Assembly (NCBI GenBank): GCA_030632465.1
Contig: DAOVUR010000030.1
Span: forward strand, 1 to 13,238
Reading direction: 5' to 3'
Source of the DNA: a bacterium
GTDB taxonomy: Bacteria > Verrucomicrobiota > Kiritimatiellia > UBA8416 > CAMZLY01
DNA: 13,238 bases
Positions 1 to 7,274 of this stretch are shown piece by piece; positions within the stretch are counted from its first letter, which is position 1; every line of letters begins with the position of its first letter. The notes beneath the pieces were generated by a model. That model ran no database searches. It was given only the letters and a program-made list of their open reading frames with translations, and was not told the origin of the DNA. A program made the translations under genes and the position numbers.

Positions 1-965
1 CGACCTAATTTACGCGTAAGCTCCGGAGCCACATCTTGAATACCAGCAGCATAGACAGCCTCTTCGCCAGCTTTACGTATCGTTTCTTCCATACTCTCCT
101 GAACAGACTCAACAACTTCCTCAATTCTCGCAGGATGAATACGGCCATCAACAATAAGGCTCTCAAGTGCCAACTTAGCAATCTCACGCCTAACAGGATC
201 AAAGCCTGATATAACAACAGCCTCTGGTGTATCATCAATAAGAATATTAACACCTGTCGCAGCTTCTAGCGCCCGAATATTCCTACCCTCACGCCCGATA
301 ATACGTCCCTTAATATCATCAGATGGCAATGCAACAGAACTAGCCATCATTTCACTTGCATGCGAAGATCCAAAACGCTGTATCGCTTGCGCAATAATAT
401 TATGAGCTTCACGCTCTGACGTGCTACGCGCCTGCTCCTGCATACGCCTAATAAGCCCACCTATCTCACCATGCATCTCCTTTTCAACAGTATCAAGAAT
501 CTGCGTACGAGCCTCCTCTTTTGACATCGACGCCAACGCCTGCAGCTTATTATGCTGTTCATCAATCAGCTTACTAACCTCTCCTTTTGATGCATCAAGT
601 TCTGCGGACTTGGTTTCGCAACTTGCAAGCTTAGCCTCAAGCACATCTTCCTTTTTGTCAATCATCGCAACTTTTCGATCAAGGTTCTGCTCGCGCACCT
701 GCCCACGTTCCTCAATCTTAGCCAACTCTGCACGACGTGACTCTGTAGATTTCTCAAAATCTTCACGAGCCTTTATAATATCCGCTTTAGCTTCAATTTT
801 ACCTTCCTTAACAATTGTAGCAGCCTCACGCTTTGCATCACTAACCAGCTGCGATGCATTTTTCTCACTAGAATCAGCAGCATACTTGCTCAATATAAAC
901 CTAACAGCATAGCCAATGCCTATTCCCAGCACACACGCCAATATTCCTATAACAGCCTCAGTCAT
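1..965 (-). CDS. rny: Ribonuclease Y, N-terminal part (cut by window edge)
   Basis: Membrane-anchored endoribonuclease that starts decay of many mRNAs. The frame is open from ATG at 965 to the left edge, giving 321 codons of a protein usually about 510-520 aa. Visible parts in order: a single N-terminal membrane segment (about residues 3-20, rich in I, L, V, G), a long charged coiled coil (about 30-190, with many K/E/R/A), then a KH RNA-binding domain with its GxxG signature in GRIIGREGRNIRALE near 220-234, followed by the linker IHPARIEEVVE. The catalytic HD domain should start where the window ends and cannot be checked. AAAGG lies about 7 nt before the ATG. It begins 39 nt after the folate cyclo-ligase gene with no terminator between, so cotranscription is likely. 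Identification is firm because the anchor, coil and KH order is characteristic. Confidence 0.95.
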   Translation of the reverse strand, partial: MTEAVIGILACVLGIGIGYAVRFILSKYAADSSEKNASQLVSDAKREAATIVKEGKIEAKADIIKAREDFEKSTESRRAELAKIEERGQVREQNLDRKVAMIDKKEDVLEAKLASCETKSAELDASKGEVSKLIDEQHNKLQALASMSKEEARTQILDTVEKEMHGEIGGLIRRMQEQARSTSEREAHNIIAQAIQRFGSSHASEMMASSVALPSDDIKGRIIGREGRNIRALEAATGVNILIDDTPEAVVISGFDPVRREIAKLALESLIVDGRIHPARIEEVVESVQESMEETIRKAGEEAVYAAGIQDVAPELTRKLG

Positions 966-1004
966 AATTTTGCCTTTCGTATATTTTTATTATTTATTTT
1001 AAAA

Positions 1005-1556
1005 CTAACCATTACTATTAACAACTAAATCCATTCGTATATCATGTTCGCTCTGCGGTACTTCATCAAAAACCTGAAAATCATAAGCCAGCCCAACTTT
1101 AAACATACCGCTCTTACTACGTTCGGCCAACATCCTATCAATATGCCCGCAACCATGCCCCAATCTACCACCAGCACAATCAAATGCCACGCCTGGTATC
1201 AAAGCAATATCAATATCATCTATATCTACCCAAGTAGGTTCGACTGGCTCAAATACCGACGCATCACCTTCAACGAGCTTACTGCTCGGCAACAGCTCCG
1301 CCAAACCATACCCCTGCCCCTTACCACGCAGCGTCGGTACGCAAAGCTTCTTCCCGTCACTCCATGCAGCTTTAAAAATCTCTGACGTCTGCACCTCATG
1401 CGGTAACGCAATATACGCACAAACAATTTTCGATTCATGAAATTGAGGCAACTGTAAAACAGCACGCTGAATGTCAATACTAGCTGGCACAAACCAGTCA
1501 GCACCTAAAGCCACTCTTCGTTCCTTTACAACTCCTCTTATCTCATCTTTTGTCAT
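1005..1556 (-). CDS. 5-formyltetrahydrofolate cyclo-ligase (MTHFS, YgfA/Fau family)
   Basis: ATP-dependent conversion of 5-formyl-THF to 5,10-methenyl-THF, a cytosolic salvage step in folate one-carbon metabolism. Family marks: the N-terminal MTKDEIRGVVKERR, the core IPGVAFDCAGGRLGHGCGHIDRML, and the C-terminal HDIRMDLVV before the stop. From ATG 1556 the protein is 183 aa, normal for the family. A GTG at 1616 would add 20 residues; it has AGGGA 4 nt upstream, whereas the ATG has only an A-rich leader. I prefer the ATG because the extra segment has no family counterpart and is partly encoded by a perfect hairpin (1573-1590) of a type seen in intergenic repeats nearby. The usual GYYDR of the nucleotide-binding loop reads GHIDR here. 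The gene lies between rarA and rny on the same strand. Family assignment is strong; the start is uncertain. Confidence 0.9.
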   Translation of the reverse strand: MTKDEIRGVVKERRVALGADWFVPASIDIQRAVLQLPQFHESKIVCAYIALPHEVQTSEIFKAAWSDGKKLCVPTLRGKGQGYGLAELLPSSKLVEGDASVFEPVEPTWVDIDDIDIALIPGVAFDCAGGRLGHGCGHIDRMLAERSKSGMFKVGLAYDFQVFDEVPQSEHDIRMDLVVNSNG

Positions 1557-1572
1557 AATCTTTTTTGTGGCG

Positions 1573-1590
1573 TTGGCTGTCCCCAGCCAA
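1573..1590. repeat. Perfect 7-bp hairpin TTGGCTG/CAGCCAA
   Basis: TTGGCTG, a TCCC loop, then CAGCCAA. It lies between the two possible starts of the folate cyclo-ligase gene. The arms share TTGGCT/AGCCAA with the hairpins at 5976-5992 and 7328-7344, so it may be a stray member of the same dispersed hairpin family. It has no U-tract and so is not an obvious terminator. Confidence 0.5.
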
Positions 1591-1624
1591 TCTTCACTTT
1601 TTGTCTTTTCTTTCACTAGGTCCC

Positions 1625-1677
1625 TGAGCGAAGCCGAAGGGCCGGTTGGTTTAACACGGGCATTTCGGCTTCGCTCA
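1625..1677. repeat. 14-bp perfect inverted repeat in the rarA-MTHFS gap
   Basis: TGAGCGAAGCCGAA at 1625-1638 is the exact reverse complement of TTCGGCTTCGCTCA at 1664-1677, around a 25-nt GC-rich loop. GGTC just outside the left arm (1619-1622) is echoed by GACC further right. It fills most of the 1617-1754 gap, together with the heptad array at 1734-1768. No T-run follows, so a dispersed palindromic repeat is more likely than an intrinsic terminator, although an RNA hairpin in the rarA-MTHFS transcript would form either way. Confidence 0.6.
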
Positions 1678-1733
1678 ATGTCCGTGACCTCCTACATTCA
1701 TAGTTGTATGTTGGGCGTTCGCCTTTTGTCTTT

Positions 1734-1768
1734 TTCACTATTCACTGTTCACTATTAACTATTCACTA
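1734..1768. repeat. Degenerate heptanucleotide tandem array (5 units), overlapping the rarA 3' end
   Basis: Five contiguous 7-bp units on the plus strand: TTCACTA, TTCACTG, TTCACTA, TTAACTA, TTCACTA. The fourth unit contains the rarA stop codon (1755-1757), and the last residues of RarA are read from the fifth unit. Similar heptad arrays occur at 6097-6131, 7161-7195 and 8201-8228. They resemble the short tandemly repeated repetitive (STRR) sequences described in cyanobacteria; the comparison is by form only. Confidence 0.65.
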
Positions 1769-3077
1769 TCTTTTGCATTCTCTTTTTAATCACATCTTCG
1801 TAACCCTGCCCTGTAGGGAGATAATATTTCGTTTCAGTAGGTACATACTCCTGCTTAACATAATGTGAAGTATAATCATGCGGATAAACATAATCGCCTG
1901 CATCATTTTCTTCAGCCTTAACCGCCGCTTTCACTTTTATATTCTTAAGCCGCTCTGGCACTCTTAAGGTCCGCCCATGTTCCACATCACCTAACGCACT
2001 ATTAATAGCAAGGTACGCAGCATTACTCTTCGGGGCTGTTGCAAGATATGTTGTCGCCTGCGACAACACTATACGCGCTTCTGGCATACCAACAAACTCG
2101 ACTGCACGTGAAGCAGATACCGCCAGCGTTAAACCGCGCGGGTCAGCATTACCAATGTCCTCAGAAGCAAGTATAATTAGGCGACGCGCTATAAATCTAG
2201 GATCCTCGCCCGCAAAAAGCATCTTCGCCAGCCAGTAGACCGCAGCATGCGGATCAGAGCCACGAACACTTTTGATAAATGCAGAGATAGTGTCGTAATG
2301 TCCATCCTCATTTTTGTCGTATGTCACCACACGTTTCTGAATAGACTCTTCCGCCACTTGCGCCGTAAAATTAATTACGCCATCACTATCAGGTGCCGTA
2401 GACAATATCGCACGCTCTAGTGCGTTTAAGGCTCGGCGAGCATCACCCTCGCAAATGTTTCCTAAATGTTGCAATGCCTCATCAGCAGCTTTAACTGTAA
2501 ACGAAGCCAAGCCCCGTTCATCCTCCAGAGCGCGTCGTAGAATAACGATAATGTCAGCCTCGCTTAATGAAGCCAATTCGAACACTAATGAACGCGAAGT
2601 TAGCGGCGTATTAATAAAAATCTGCGGATTATGCGTAGTAGCGCCAATCAGGGTAATTACACCACTTTCAACATGCGGCAATAACACATCCTGCTGCGAC
2701 TTATTAAAACGATGAATCTCATCAATAAATAAAATTGTTTCGGTATTAGTTGCGCGACGGCGTAGAGCCGCCTGCTCAATAAGTTTACGGATCATCTGCA
2801 CATTCGAGATCACACCACTTGTTCGCTCGAAGTAGCGATTTGTAACCCCAGCAATAACTTCAGCAAGAGATGTTTTTCCACACCCGGGAGGGCCAAAAAG
2901 AATTATGCTACCAAGACAGTCAGCCTCAATAGAGCGACGCAGAAGTTTATCAGGGCCGATAATAGCATCTTGACCGACAAAGTCATCCAGCACCACAGGA
3001 CGCATACGCGCTGCCAATGGCTGATACACATCAGTCTCTTCCGCTTCCGATTGATCAAACATATCGTCTGATAACAT
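1755..3077 (-). CDS. rarA: RarA/MgsA-family AAA+ ATPase (replication-associated recombination protein A)
   Basis: Clamp-loader-like AAA+ ATPase that acts at stalled replication forks. From ATG 3077 it has 440 residues, the usual family size. Visible parts: an N-terminal PLAARMRPVVLDDFVGQDAII, Walker A GPPGCGKTSL (about 62-71), Walker B LFIDEIHRFNKSQQD (about 116-130), sensor-1 region GATTHNP (about 145-151), and the C-terminal helical oligomerisation part with AVYWLAKMLFAGEDPRFIARR and the LASEDIGNADP signature. The frame stays open to a GTG at 3092, but residues GYFF there are encoded by the 3' strand and U-tract of the upstream RNA candidate, so ATG 3077 is preferred. GGGG lies 9 nt before it. 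The gene directly follows the candidate 6S RNA and is followed by the folate cyclo-ligase gene. Confidence 0.95.
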   Translation of the reverse strand: MLSDDMFDQSEAEETDVYQPLAARMRPVVLDDFVGQDAIIGPDKLLRRSIEADCLGSIILFGPPGCGKTSLAEVIAGVTNRYFERTSGVISNVQMIRKLIEQAALRRRATNTETILFIDEIHRFNKSQQDVLLPHVESGVITLIGATTHNPQIFINTPLTSRSLVFELASLSEADIIVILRRALEDERGLASFTVKAADEALQHLGNICEGDARRALNALERAILSTAPDSDGVINFTAQVAEESIQKRVVTYDKNEDGHYDTISAFIKSVRGSDPHAAVYWLAKMLFAGEDPRFIARRLIILASEDIGNADPRGLTLAVSASRAVEFVGMPEARIVLSQATTYLATAPKSNAAYLAINSALGDVEHGRTLRVPERLKNIKVKAAVKAEENDAGDYVYPHDYTSHYVKQEYVPTETKYYLPTGQGYEDVIKKRMQKIVNS

Positions 3078-3080
3078 AAA

Positions 3081-3271
3081 AAAATACCCCACCTATTACG
3101 TAAGCAGAACAATCTCTGAGGCCTCCAAAAAAGAAGGTGGGCACCATATCCGAAAAATTGTGAGTCCCCGATTAAATCAAGGCATGCACGCTTAGTCGTA
3201 TTCCGGTTCCCGGTAATATATTACTGGGCCAGAGTTGTATAACCACATACACGAACAAGGCAGGGTATTTT
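3081..3271 (-). ncRNA. ssrS: Candidate 6S RNA
   Basis: 6S RNA mimics an open promoter and sequesters housekeeping RNA polymerase. Pairing worked out by hand on the minus strand: a 14-bp closing helix, 3271-3258 with 3094-3081 (two G-U pairs); a second helix, ACAA/CUCUG/GCC at 3238-3227 with 3123-3109 (small bulges); then a symmetric bubble of 15 nt (3226-3212) against 15 nt (3138-3124); then GGGAACC 3211-3205 with GGUGCCC 3145-3139 (one mismatch). The 3' bubble strand can form a small hairpin, CCUUC/GGAGG, as in known 6S RNAs. Seven T's (3084-3078) end it. The roughly 190-nt length, the rod with central bubble, and the position before rarA and the ygfA-type gene all agree with 6S RNA. Ends are uncertain by about 15 nt: the promoter predicts a start near 3260. 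No covariance search was run. Confidence 0.65.
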
Positions 3272-3475
3272 ATCTTCAAAAAAAACAATATGTCTATTAT
3301 CAACGAACAATCCCCAGCGGCCCCTATCAAACAAGTCATACAGCATAAACGCTACACTTTTCTTGCCTTCTCCGCAGATCAAACCAAACATAAATATACC
3401 CGAAAATCGCAACCGAGCGACCAGGTTTTTAAACAGACACAATAATTTCAAGTAAAACTTCATGGATAAAATCAT
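3221..3475 (-). CDS. Doubtful 84-codon ORF between pheT and rarA
   Basis: Open frame from an ATG with AAGG a few nt upstream, beginning 38 nt after pheT. The product is hydrophobic and basic, with no motif I recognise. Its C-terminal third overlaps the promoter and 5' half of the candidate 6S RNA, and it ends within the central bubble. An internal ATG at 3463 is also possible. It does not resemble ZapA, which sits near 6S RNA in gammaproteobacteria. Most likely a chance ORF; listed because the 3272-3513 stretch is otherwise empty. Confidence 0.15.
   Translation of the reverse strand: MILSMKFYLKLLCLFKNLVARLRFSGIFMFGLICGEGKKSVAFMLYDLFDRGRWGLFVDNRHIVFFEDKIPCLVRVCGYTTLAQ
3267..3296 (-). promoter_or_regulatory. 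Putative sigma-70-type promoter for the candidate 6S RNA
   Basis: On the minus strand, TAGACA (3296-3291, 5 of 6 to TTGACA) is followed after 18 nt by TAAAAT (3272-3267, 5 of 6 to TATAAT). The predicted start is around 3260, inside the closing helix of the RNA candidate. The same promoter could also serve rarA by read-through past the U-tract. Confidence 0.45.
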
Positions 3476-3513
3476 CCAACCTTATTCAATATTAATATTT
3501 CAATAAAACTCAA

Positions 3514-5913
3514 TTACCTAAACTGAATTTTCAACTCGTCTTCAAGCGATTTTTTAATCGACTCATGAAACTTATTTGCTTCTTCATCAGTCAAACTACG
3601 CTCCAAAGAACGATACATTAGTGAGTAAGCCAAACTAGTCTTACCAGCTTCCTCTCCCACTAAATTAAATATATCAAACAGGTTAATGCTTGTCAACTCG
3701 ACGGGAGCATTTTGAAGGATATTTTCGATTATTTTTTGATGTGTAACATTTCCATCAACAATCATGGCCATATCACGCTTTGTACCAGGATAAGCCGGCA
3801 AAGACTTAAGAGGTTGCCGCTCTTTCTCTACACCACAAAGAGTAGCAATTGAAAACTCCGCAACTGCAATAGGACCCACAATCGATTTATGCTTAATACC
3901 ACTGCTTAAAAGCCCAAAAACGCCTATTTCAGCCCCTTCTGATGATACTTTTACCGACCAACCGGGCTCAAACATAGGATCTGACGCAGGCATATACTCC
4001 AACTCAGCAACATGCTGAACCTTTAGAAGCTCTTCAACAACACCCTTCATCCATAAGAAAATCTCTTCCGGCTGCACAGGTTTGTTTCCATCTGGACCAA
4101 AACGCCCAACATTCCCCATCATACCCAACGAAATACGCTCTTCTTCCTTGATCTTTCCGTCGGCATCTTTAAGAAAAACACGACCAATCTCAAATGCCGA
4201 TGCAGATAGTGTCTGATGCGCCATATTGCGCCATAATGTGTCAGTTAGCTGTGGAATCAATGTATTACGCATAATCCCATACTCTTTACTAACAGGATTA
4301 GGCAAAACAACTCTACTATCTACATTATTTGCATCAAACAAGTTAAGCAACCGCTCCGATACAAAGCTATAATGCATACACTCACAAAAGCCCAAACCAA
4401 TCACCCGTCCACGAAACTCGCGAACTGCACGACTACGCTTATCATCAGCTCCAGGCACAATACGGGCAATCAGATCAACATCAGGCACATTCTCAAGCCC
4501 ATGCATACGAATCACCTCTTCAATCAGATCAGCTTCAATCTTGATATCATGACGAAAAGTTGGCGACTGCACAGTGCAACTATCATCATCTTGCGCAATA
4601 ACAGGTAGCGTTAAACGATTGAAAATAGAAACTATCTCATCTTTATCAATCTTAAAACCAAGTAAATCCCAAACTTTCTGATAACGACACACCACAACAG
4701 CCTGCTCAACCTCTATAGGTTTACAGTCAACCATACCTTCAGAAACCGATGCACCAGCATGTTCAACCATCAACTGCGTTGCACGACGACTCGCCCACTC
4801 CACTCGCTCAGAATCAACACTACGCTCAAAACGATGCGACGACTCAGAAGAAAGCCCCATACGATTTGAAACAGTATGAATCAAGGCAGGATCAAACAGT
4901 GCACTCTCCAATAACACTTTTTCTGTCTGCTCAGAAATTTCACTCCCAGCACCACCCATTACACCAGCCAGCGCCACAGCATCGTCCTTATCAGCGATCA
5001 CCAACATCTCAACATCTAACTTGCGTTCGACATCATCAAGAGTTTTCATAACCTCACCATCACGAGCGCGACGCACCTTAATCTCACCACCAGATACTTT
5101 CGTGAAATCAAAAGCATGTAACGGCTGTCCTGACTCCAGCATAACGTAATTTGTAATATCCACTACATTATTGATCGGGCGGATACCGCACAACTCTATA
5201 CGCTTCTGCATCCAAACAGGACTCGGCCCAAGCTTGATGCCAGATAACATACGAGCAGTATAACGCTGACAATCCGCGGCATCATCAATAGAAACCTTAA
5301 CTAGGTCAGATGCCACAGAAGATGCATCTTTAGAAAAATCAATGGACGGCACCTTCATATTAGCATCAAAAAGCGCAGCAACCTCACGCGCCACACCAAT
5401 GATACTCAGACAGTCAGAACGATTCCAAGTGATCTCAAGATCAATAACCTCTTCAGGTGCACCAAGCACGTCAACCAGAGCTGTTCCCGCTGCAATATCG
5501 CGCGAAAGCAACATAATACCTTCATGATCATCAGAAACCCCAAGTTCATCCTCTGCGCAGAGCATTCCTTCAGAAACTTCACCGCGAATCTTTGCTTTCT
5601 TAATCTTAAAATCTTCGGCCAGCTGCACGCCAACTCCGGCAAACGGGATCTTATCACCAACCTCAAAATTAGTTGCACCACAAACAACCGGCAACTCTTC
5701 AGTGCCATTGCTAACACGGCAAAGACGCAGACGATCAGCATTAGGATGTTTTTCTATAGACAAGACTTCACCTACAACAATTCCCTCAAAAGAAGATCCG
5801 ACAGTCTCAATGCCCTCAACTTCAATCCCAGAGAAAATAAGTTTATCAGCCAACTCCTCAGTAGAAAAATCAACATCAATATATTCTTTAAGCCAACTTA
5901 TCGGAACTTTCAT
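3514..5913 (-). CDS. pheT: Phenylalanine--tRNA ligase beta subunit
   Basis: Beta chain of the alpha2-beta2 PheRS, which charges tRNA-Phe in the cytosol; this chain binds tRNA and edits mischarged Tyr-tRNA-Phe. At 799 aa it is standard for the bacterial form. Domains in order: the N-terminal MKVPISWLKEYID, the OB-fold tRNA-binding domain (about 40-150, with HPNADRLRLCRV and GEVSEGMLCAEDELG), the B3/B4 editing domain (about 210-360, ending SSESSHRFERSVD), the B5 domain (about 405-473), the synthetase-like core, and the ferredoxin-fold anticodon-binding FDX-ACB domain (about 706-799, starting LPAYPGTKRDMAMIVD). GAGAGAG lies about 7 nt before the ATG. It follows pheS after a 215-nt gap filled with repeats, so pheS and pheT are probably cotranscribed despite the gap. 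No terminator is visible after the stop. Confidence 0.98.
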   Translation of the reverse strand: MKVPISWLKEYIDVDFSTEELADKLIFSGIEVEGIETVGSSFEGIVVGEVLSIEKHPNADRLRLCRVSNGTEELPVVCGATNFEVGDKIPFAGVGVQLAEDFKIKKAKIRGEVSEGMLCAEDELGVSDDHEGIMLLSRDIAAGTALVDVLGAPEEVIDLEITWNRSDCLSIIGVAREVAALFDANMKVPSIDFSKDASSVASDLVKVSIDDAADCQRYTARMLSGIKLGPSPVWMQKRIELCGIRPINNVVDITNYVMLESGQPLHAFDFTKVSGGEIKVRRARDGEVMKTLDDVERKLDVEMLVIADKDDAVALAGVMGGAGSEISEQTEKVLLESALFDPALIHTVSNRMGLSSESSHRFERSVDSERVEWASRRATQLMVEHAGASVSEGMVDCKPIEVEQAVVVCRYQKVWDLLGFKIDKDEIVSIFNRLTLPVIAQDDDSCTVQSPTFRHDIKIEADLIEEVIRMHGLENVPDVDLIARIVPGADDKRSRAVREFRGRVIGLGFCECMHYSFVSERLLNLFDANNVDSRVVLPNPVSKEYGIMRNTLIPQLTDTLWRNMAHQTLSASAFEIGRVFLKDADGKIKEEERISLGMMGNVGRFGPDGNKPVQPEEIFLWMKGVVEELLKVQHVAELEYMPASDPMFEPGWSVKVSSEGAEIGVFGLLSSGIKHKSIVGPIAVAEFSIATLCGVEKERQPLKSLPAYPGTKRDMAMIVDGNVTHQKIIENILQNAPVELTSINLFDIFNLVGEEAGKTSLAYSLMYRSLERSLTDEEANKFHESIKKSLEDELKIQFR

Positions 5914-5954
5914 TTTTAAACTCTCTCTTTAAATTTTTTTATTTTTTATCACAA

Positions 5955-6036
5955 CTAGTGCTACGCACGTCGCTTTTGGCTCATAGAGCCAACCCTACAT
6001 TTCCCTTAATCATGCAATGCTTTTCAGTAGAGCGGT
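5955..6036. repeat. Dispersed intergenic repeat, copy 1 (pheS-pheT gap)
   Basis: Starts with CTAGTGCTACGCACG (5955-5969), then a 42-nt block (5970-6011) containing the hairpin TTGGCTC-ATA-GAGCCAA (5976-5992) and ending TTCCCTTAATC, then after a 9-nt spacer CTTTTCAGTAG (6020-6030). The same modules recur in order at 7275-7383 in the next gap. CTTTTCAGTAGAGCGGT (6020-6036) is repeated exactly at 6071-6087, 51 nt on. Both copies lie in untranslated gaps of the same gene cluster and are read in the same direction. Confidence 0.8.
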
Positions 6037-6070
6037 ATCCTGTTCATCCTGTCTATCCATGTTGAAAAAT

Positions 6071-6087
6071 CTTTTCAGTAGAGCGGT
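6071..6087. repeat. 17-bp direct repeat of 6020-6036
   Basis: CTTTTCAGTAGAGCGGT repeats exactly the sequence at 6020-6036. The spacer carries a semi-repetitive run (TCCTGTTCATCCTGTC near 6037-6052). The repeat lies between the dispersed repeat copy and the heptad array that runs into pheS. Confidence 0.75.
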
Positions 6088-6096
6088 CTAACGTCC

Positions 6097-6131
6097 GACT
6101 ACTGACTACTGAATTCTGTCTTCTGTTTTTA
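6097..6131. repeat. Degenerate heptanucleotide array abutting the pheS 3' end
   Basis: Plus-strand units GACTACT, GACTACT, GAATTCT, GTCTTCT, GTTTTTA. The first two are identical and the others drift. The final unit ends exactly on the pheS stop codon (6129-6131). This is the same arrangement as at the rarA end, where a heptad array covers the stop. Confidence 0.5.
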
Positions 6132-7154
6132 GAATTGCGCCAAAAACCTCATGTCATTTTCATATAGATGACGGATATCATTAATACCATACTTAATCAT
6201 AGCAATACGTTCTATTCCCATACCAAAAGCAAAACCTGTCGTAGTTTCCGGATCGTACCCCACTCGCTCAAGAACACGCGGATCAACCATACCAGCACCA
6301 GCAATCTCTATCCAGCCACTCTGCTTACATACTCTACAGCCATCACCACCGCACACATGACAAGTGAAATCACATTCAACACTCGGCTCAGTAAATGGGA
6401 AGAAGTGCGGACGGAATCTCACCTCCACATTATCGCCCATCATCTCTTTGGCAAAGTATGCCATAGTACTTTTAAGATCAGCCAGCGAAACTTTACGCTC
6501 CGCTTCAATGTATAAACCTTCAATCTGATGAAAATTCGCGCTATGTGTAGCATCAGTTGTATCACGACGATAGCAACGCCCAGGGGTAATGATACGTACC
6601 GGCGGTTTCTGTTCATTCATAGTTCTAATCTGCACAGGTGAAGTCTGAGTCCTTAGCAATTCACCTGTATGTAGCCAGAAAGTATCGCGTTCATCCTGTG
6701 ACGGATGATGAGGAGGAGTATTAAGCGCTTCAAAGTTATTATAATGTGTCTCTACATCTGGCCCTTCAGCCACCACAAAGCCTAGCTTACCAAATATACG
6801 AATAGCTTCTTCAATCACCATTGTTATCGGATGCATAGAGCCAAGACCATGCCAGCGCCCAGGCAAGCTACAATCAAAACCTGAAGAAACTTCTTCAGAG
6901 TCATTCATTGCTGCTAGTTCATCTTTACGTTTCGCCACACCATCAGTAACAGCGTTCTTAAGCTCATTAGCTGCTATACCCATAGCTGCGCGTTCCGAAG
7001 GATCCACATCCTTCATCCCCTTCATTAATGCAGGCAAGATTCCTTTACGACCAAGATACTTAATCCGTAAAGCCTCAACCGCATCATCATCAGTCGCCGC
7101 ACCTAGCGCAACAACAACCTCATCAGTAAGCTCTTTTAATTCCGCACTGTTCAT
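6129..7154 (-). CDS. pheS: Phenylalanine--tRNA ligase alpha subunit
   Basis: Catalytic chain of PheRS: activates phenylalanine with ATP and transfers it to tRNA-Phe. It is 341 aa, normal length. The N-terminal coiled-coil region (about 1-90) contains KYLGRKGILPALMKGMKD. The class II core has GRWHGLGSMHP (about 99-109) and FNFEALNTP-like YNNFEALNTPPHHP; motif 2 GRCYRRDTTDATH (192-204) with FHQIEG; FRPHFFPFTEPS (about 247-258); a five-cysteine cluster at about 261-276 (CDFTC, CGGDGC, C), common in many bacterial PheS; and motif 3 GMGIERIAMIKYGI (311-324). GAGGA lies 8 nt before the ATG and falls inside a heptad repeat unit. It starts 334 nt downstream of rplT, past that operon's terminator, so it probably has its own promoter, which I could not pin down. 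Confidence 0.98.
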   Translation of the reverse strand: MNSAELKELTDEVVVALGAATDDDAVEALRIKYLGRKGILPALMKGMKDVDPSERAAMGIAANELKNAVTDGVAKRKDELAAMNDSEEVSSGFDCSLPGRWHGLGSMHPITMVIEEAIRIFGKLGFVVAEGPDVETHYNNFEALNTPPHHPSQDERDTFWLHTGELLRTQTSPVQIRTMNEQKPPVRIITPGRCYRRDTTDATHSANFHQIEGLYIEAERKVSLADLKSTMAYFAKEMMGDNVEVRFRPHFFPFTEPSVECDFTCHVCGGDGCRVCKQSGWIEIAGAGMVDPRVLERVGYDPETTTGFAFGMGIERIAMIKYGINDIRHLYENDMRFLAQF

Positions 7155-7160
7155 TTTATT

Positions 7161-7195
7161 AGTCCTCAGTCTGCAGTCTACAGTTTTTAGTAAAA
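7161..7195. repeat. Degenerate heptanucleotide array in the pheS leader
   Basis: Plus-strand units AGTCCTC, AGTCTGC, AGTCTAC, AGTTTTT, AGTAAAA, only 6 nt from the pheS ATG. The reverse complement of the first two units provides GAGGA, the pheS ribosome-binding sequence. Upstream, CTTAGT recurs at 7205, 7219 and 7233 with an exact 14-nt (two-heptad) period, suggesting an older, decayed extension. Confidence 0.55.
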
Positions 7196-7274
7196 TATTA
7201 CACTCTTAGTACCAAACACTTAGTCGGCTTTACTTAGTCGTTCTAAATTATAAATCCATCAAATACAACCACGC

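Noticed and set aside
421..912. 163-codon plus-strand ORF opposite rny
   Set aside because: It is antisense to the coiled-coil region of RNase Y. Its Ser/Ala/Arg/Leu-rich product mirrors the Lys/Glu/Ala codons on the other strand.
1619..1690. Terminator for rarA
   Set aside because: The long inverted repeat has a 25-nt loop and no following T-run in the minus direction, and the next gene is close on the same strand.
3272..3513. zapA or another cell-division gene between pheT and rarA
   Set aside because: ZapA is often near pheT or 6S RNA, but no minus-strand frame gives ZapA-like sequence; two frames contain early stops.
4372..5051. Plus-strand ORFs of 78 and 100 codons inside pheT
   Set aside because: Antisense to a fully conserved pheT reading frame, with no SD or recognisable motifs; shadows of the real gene.
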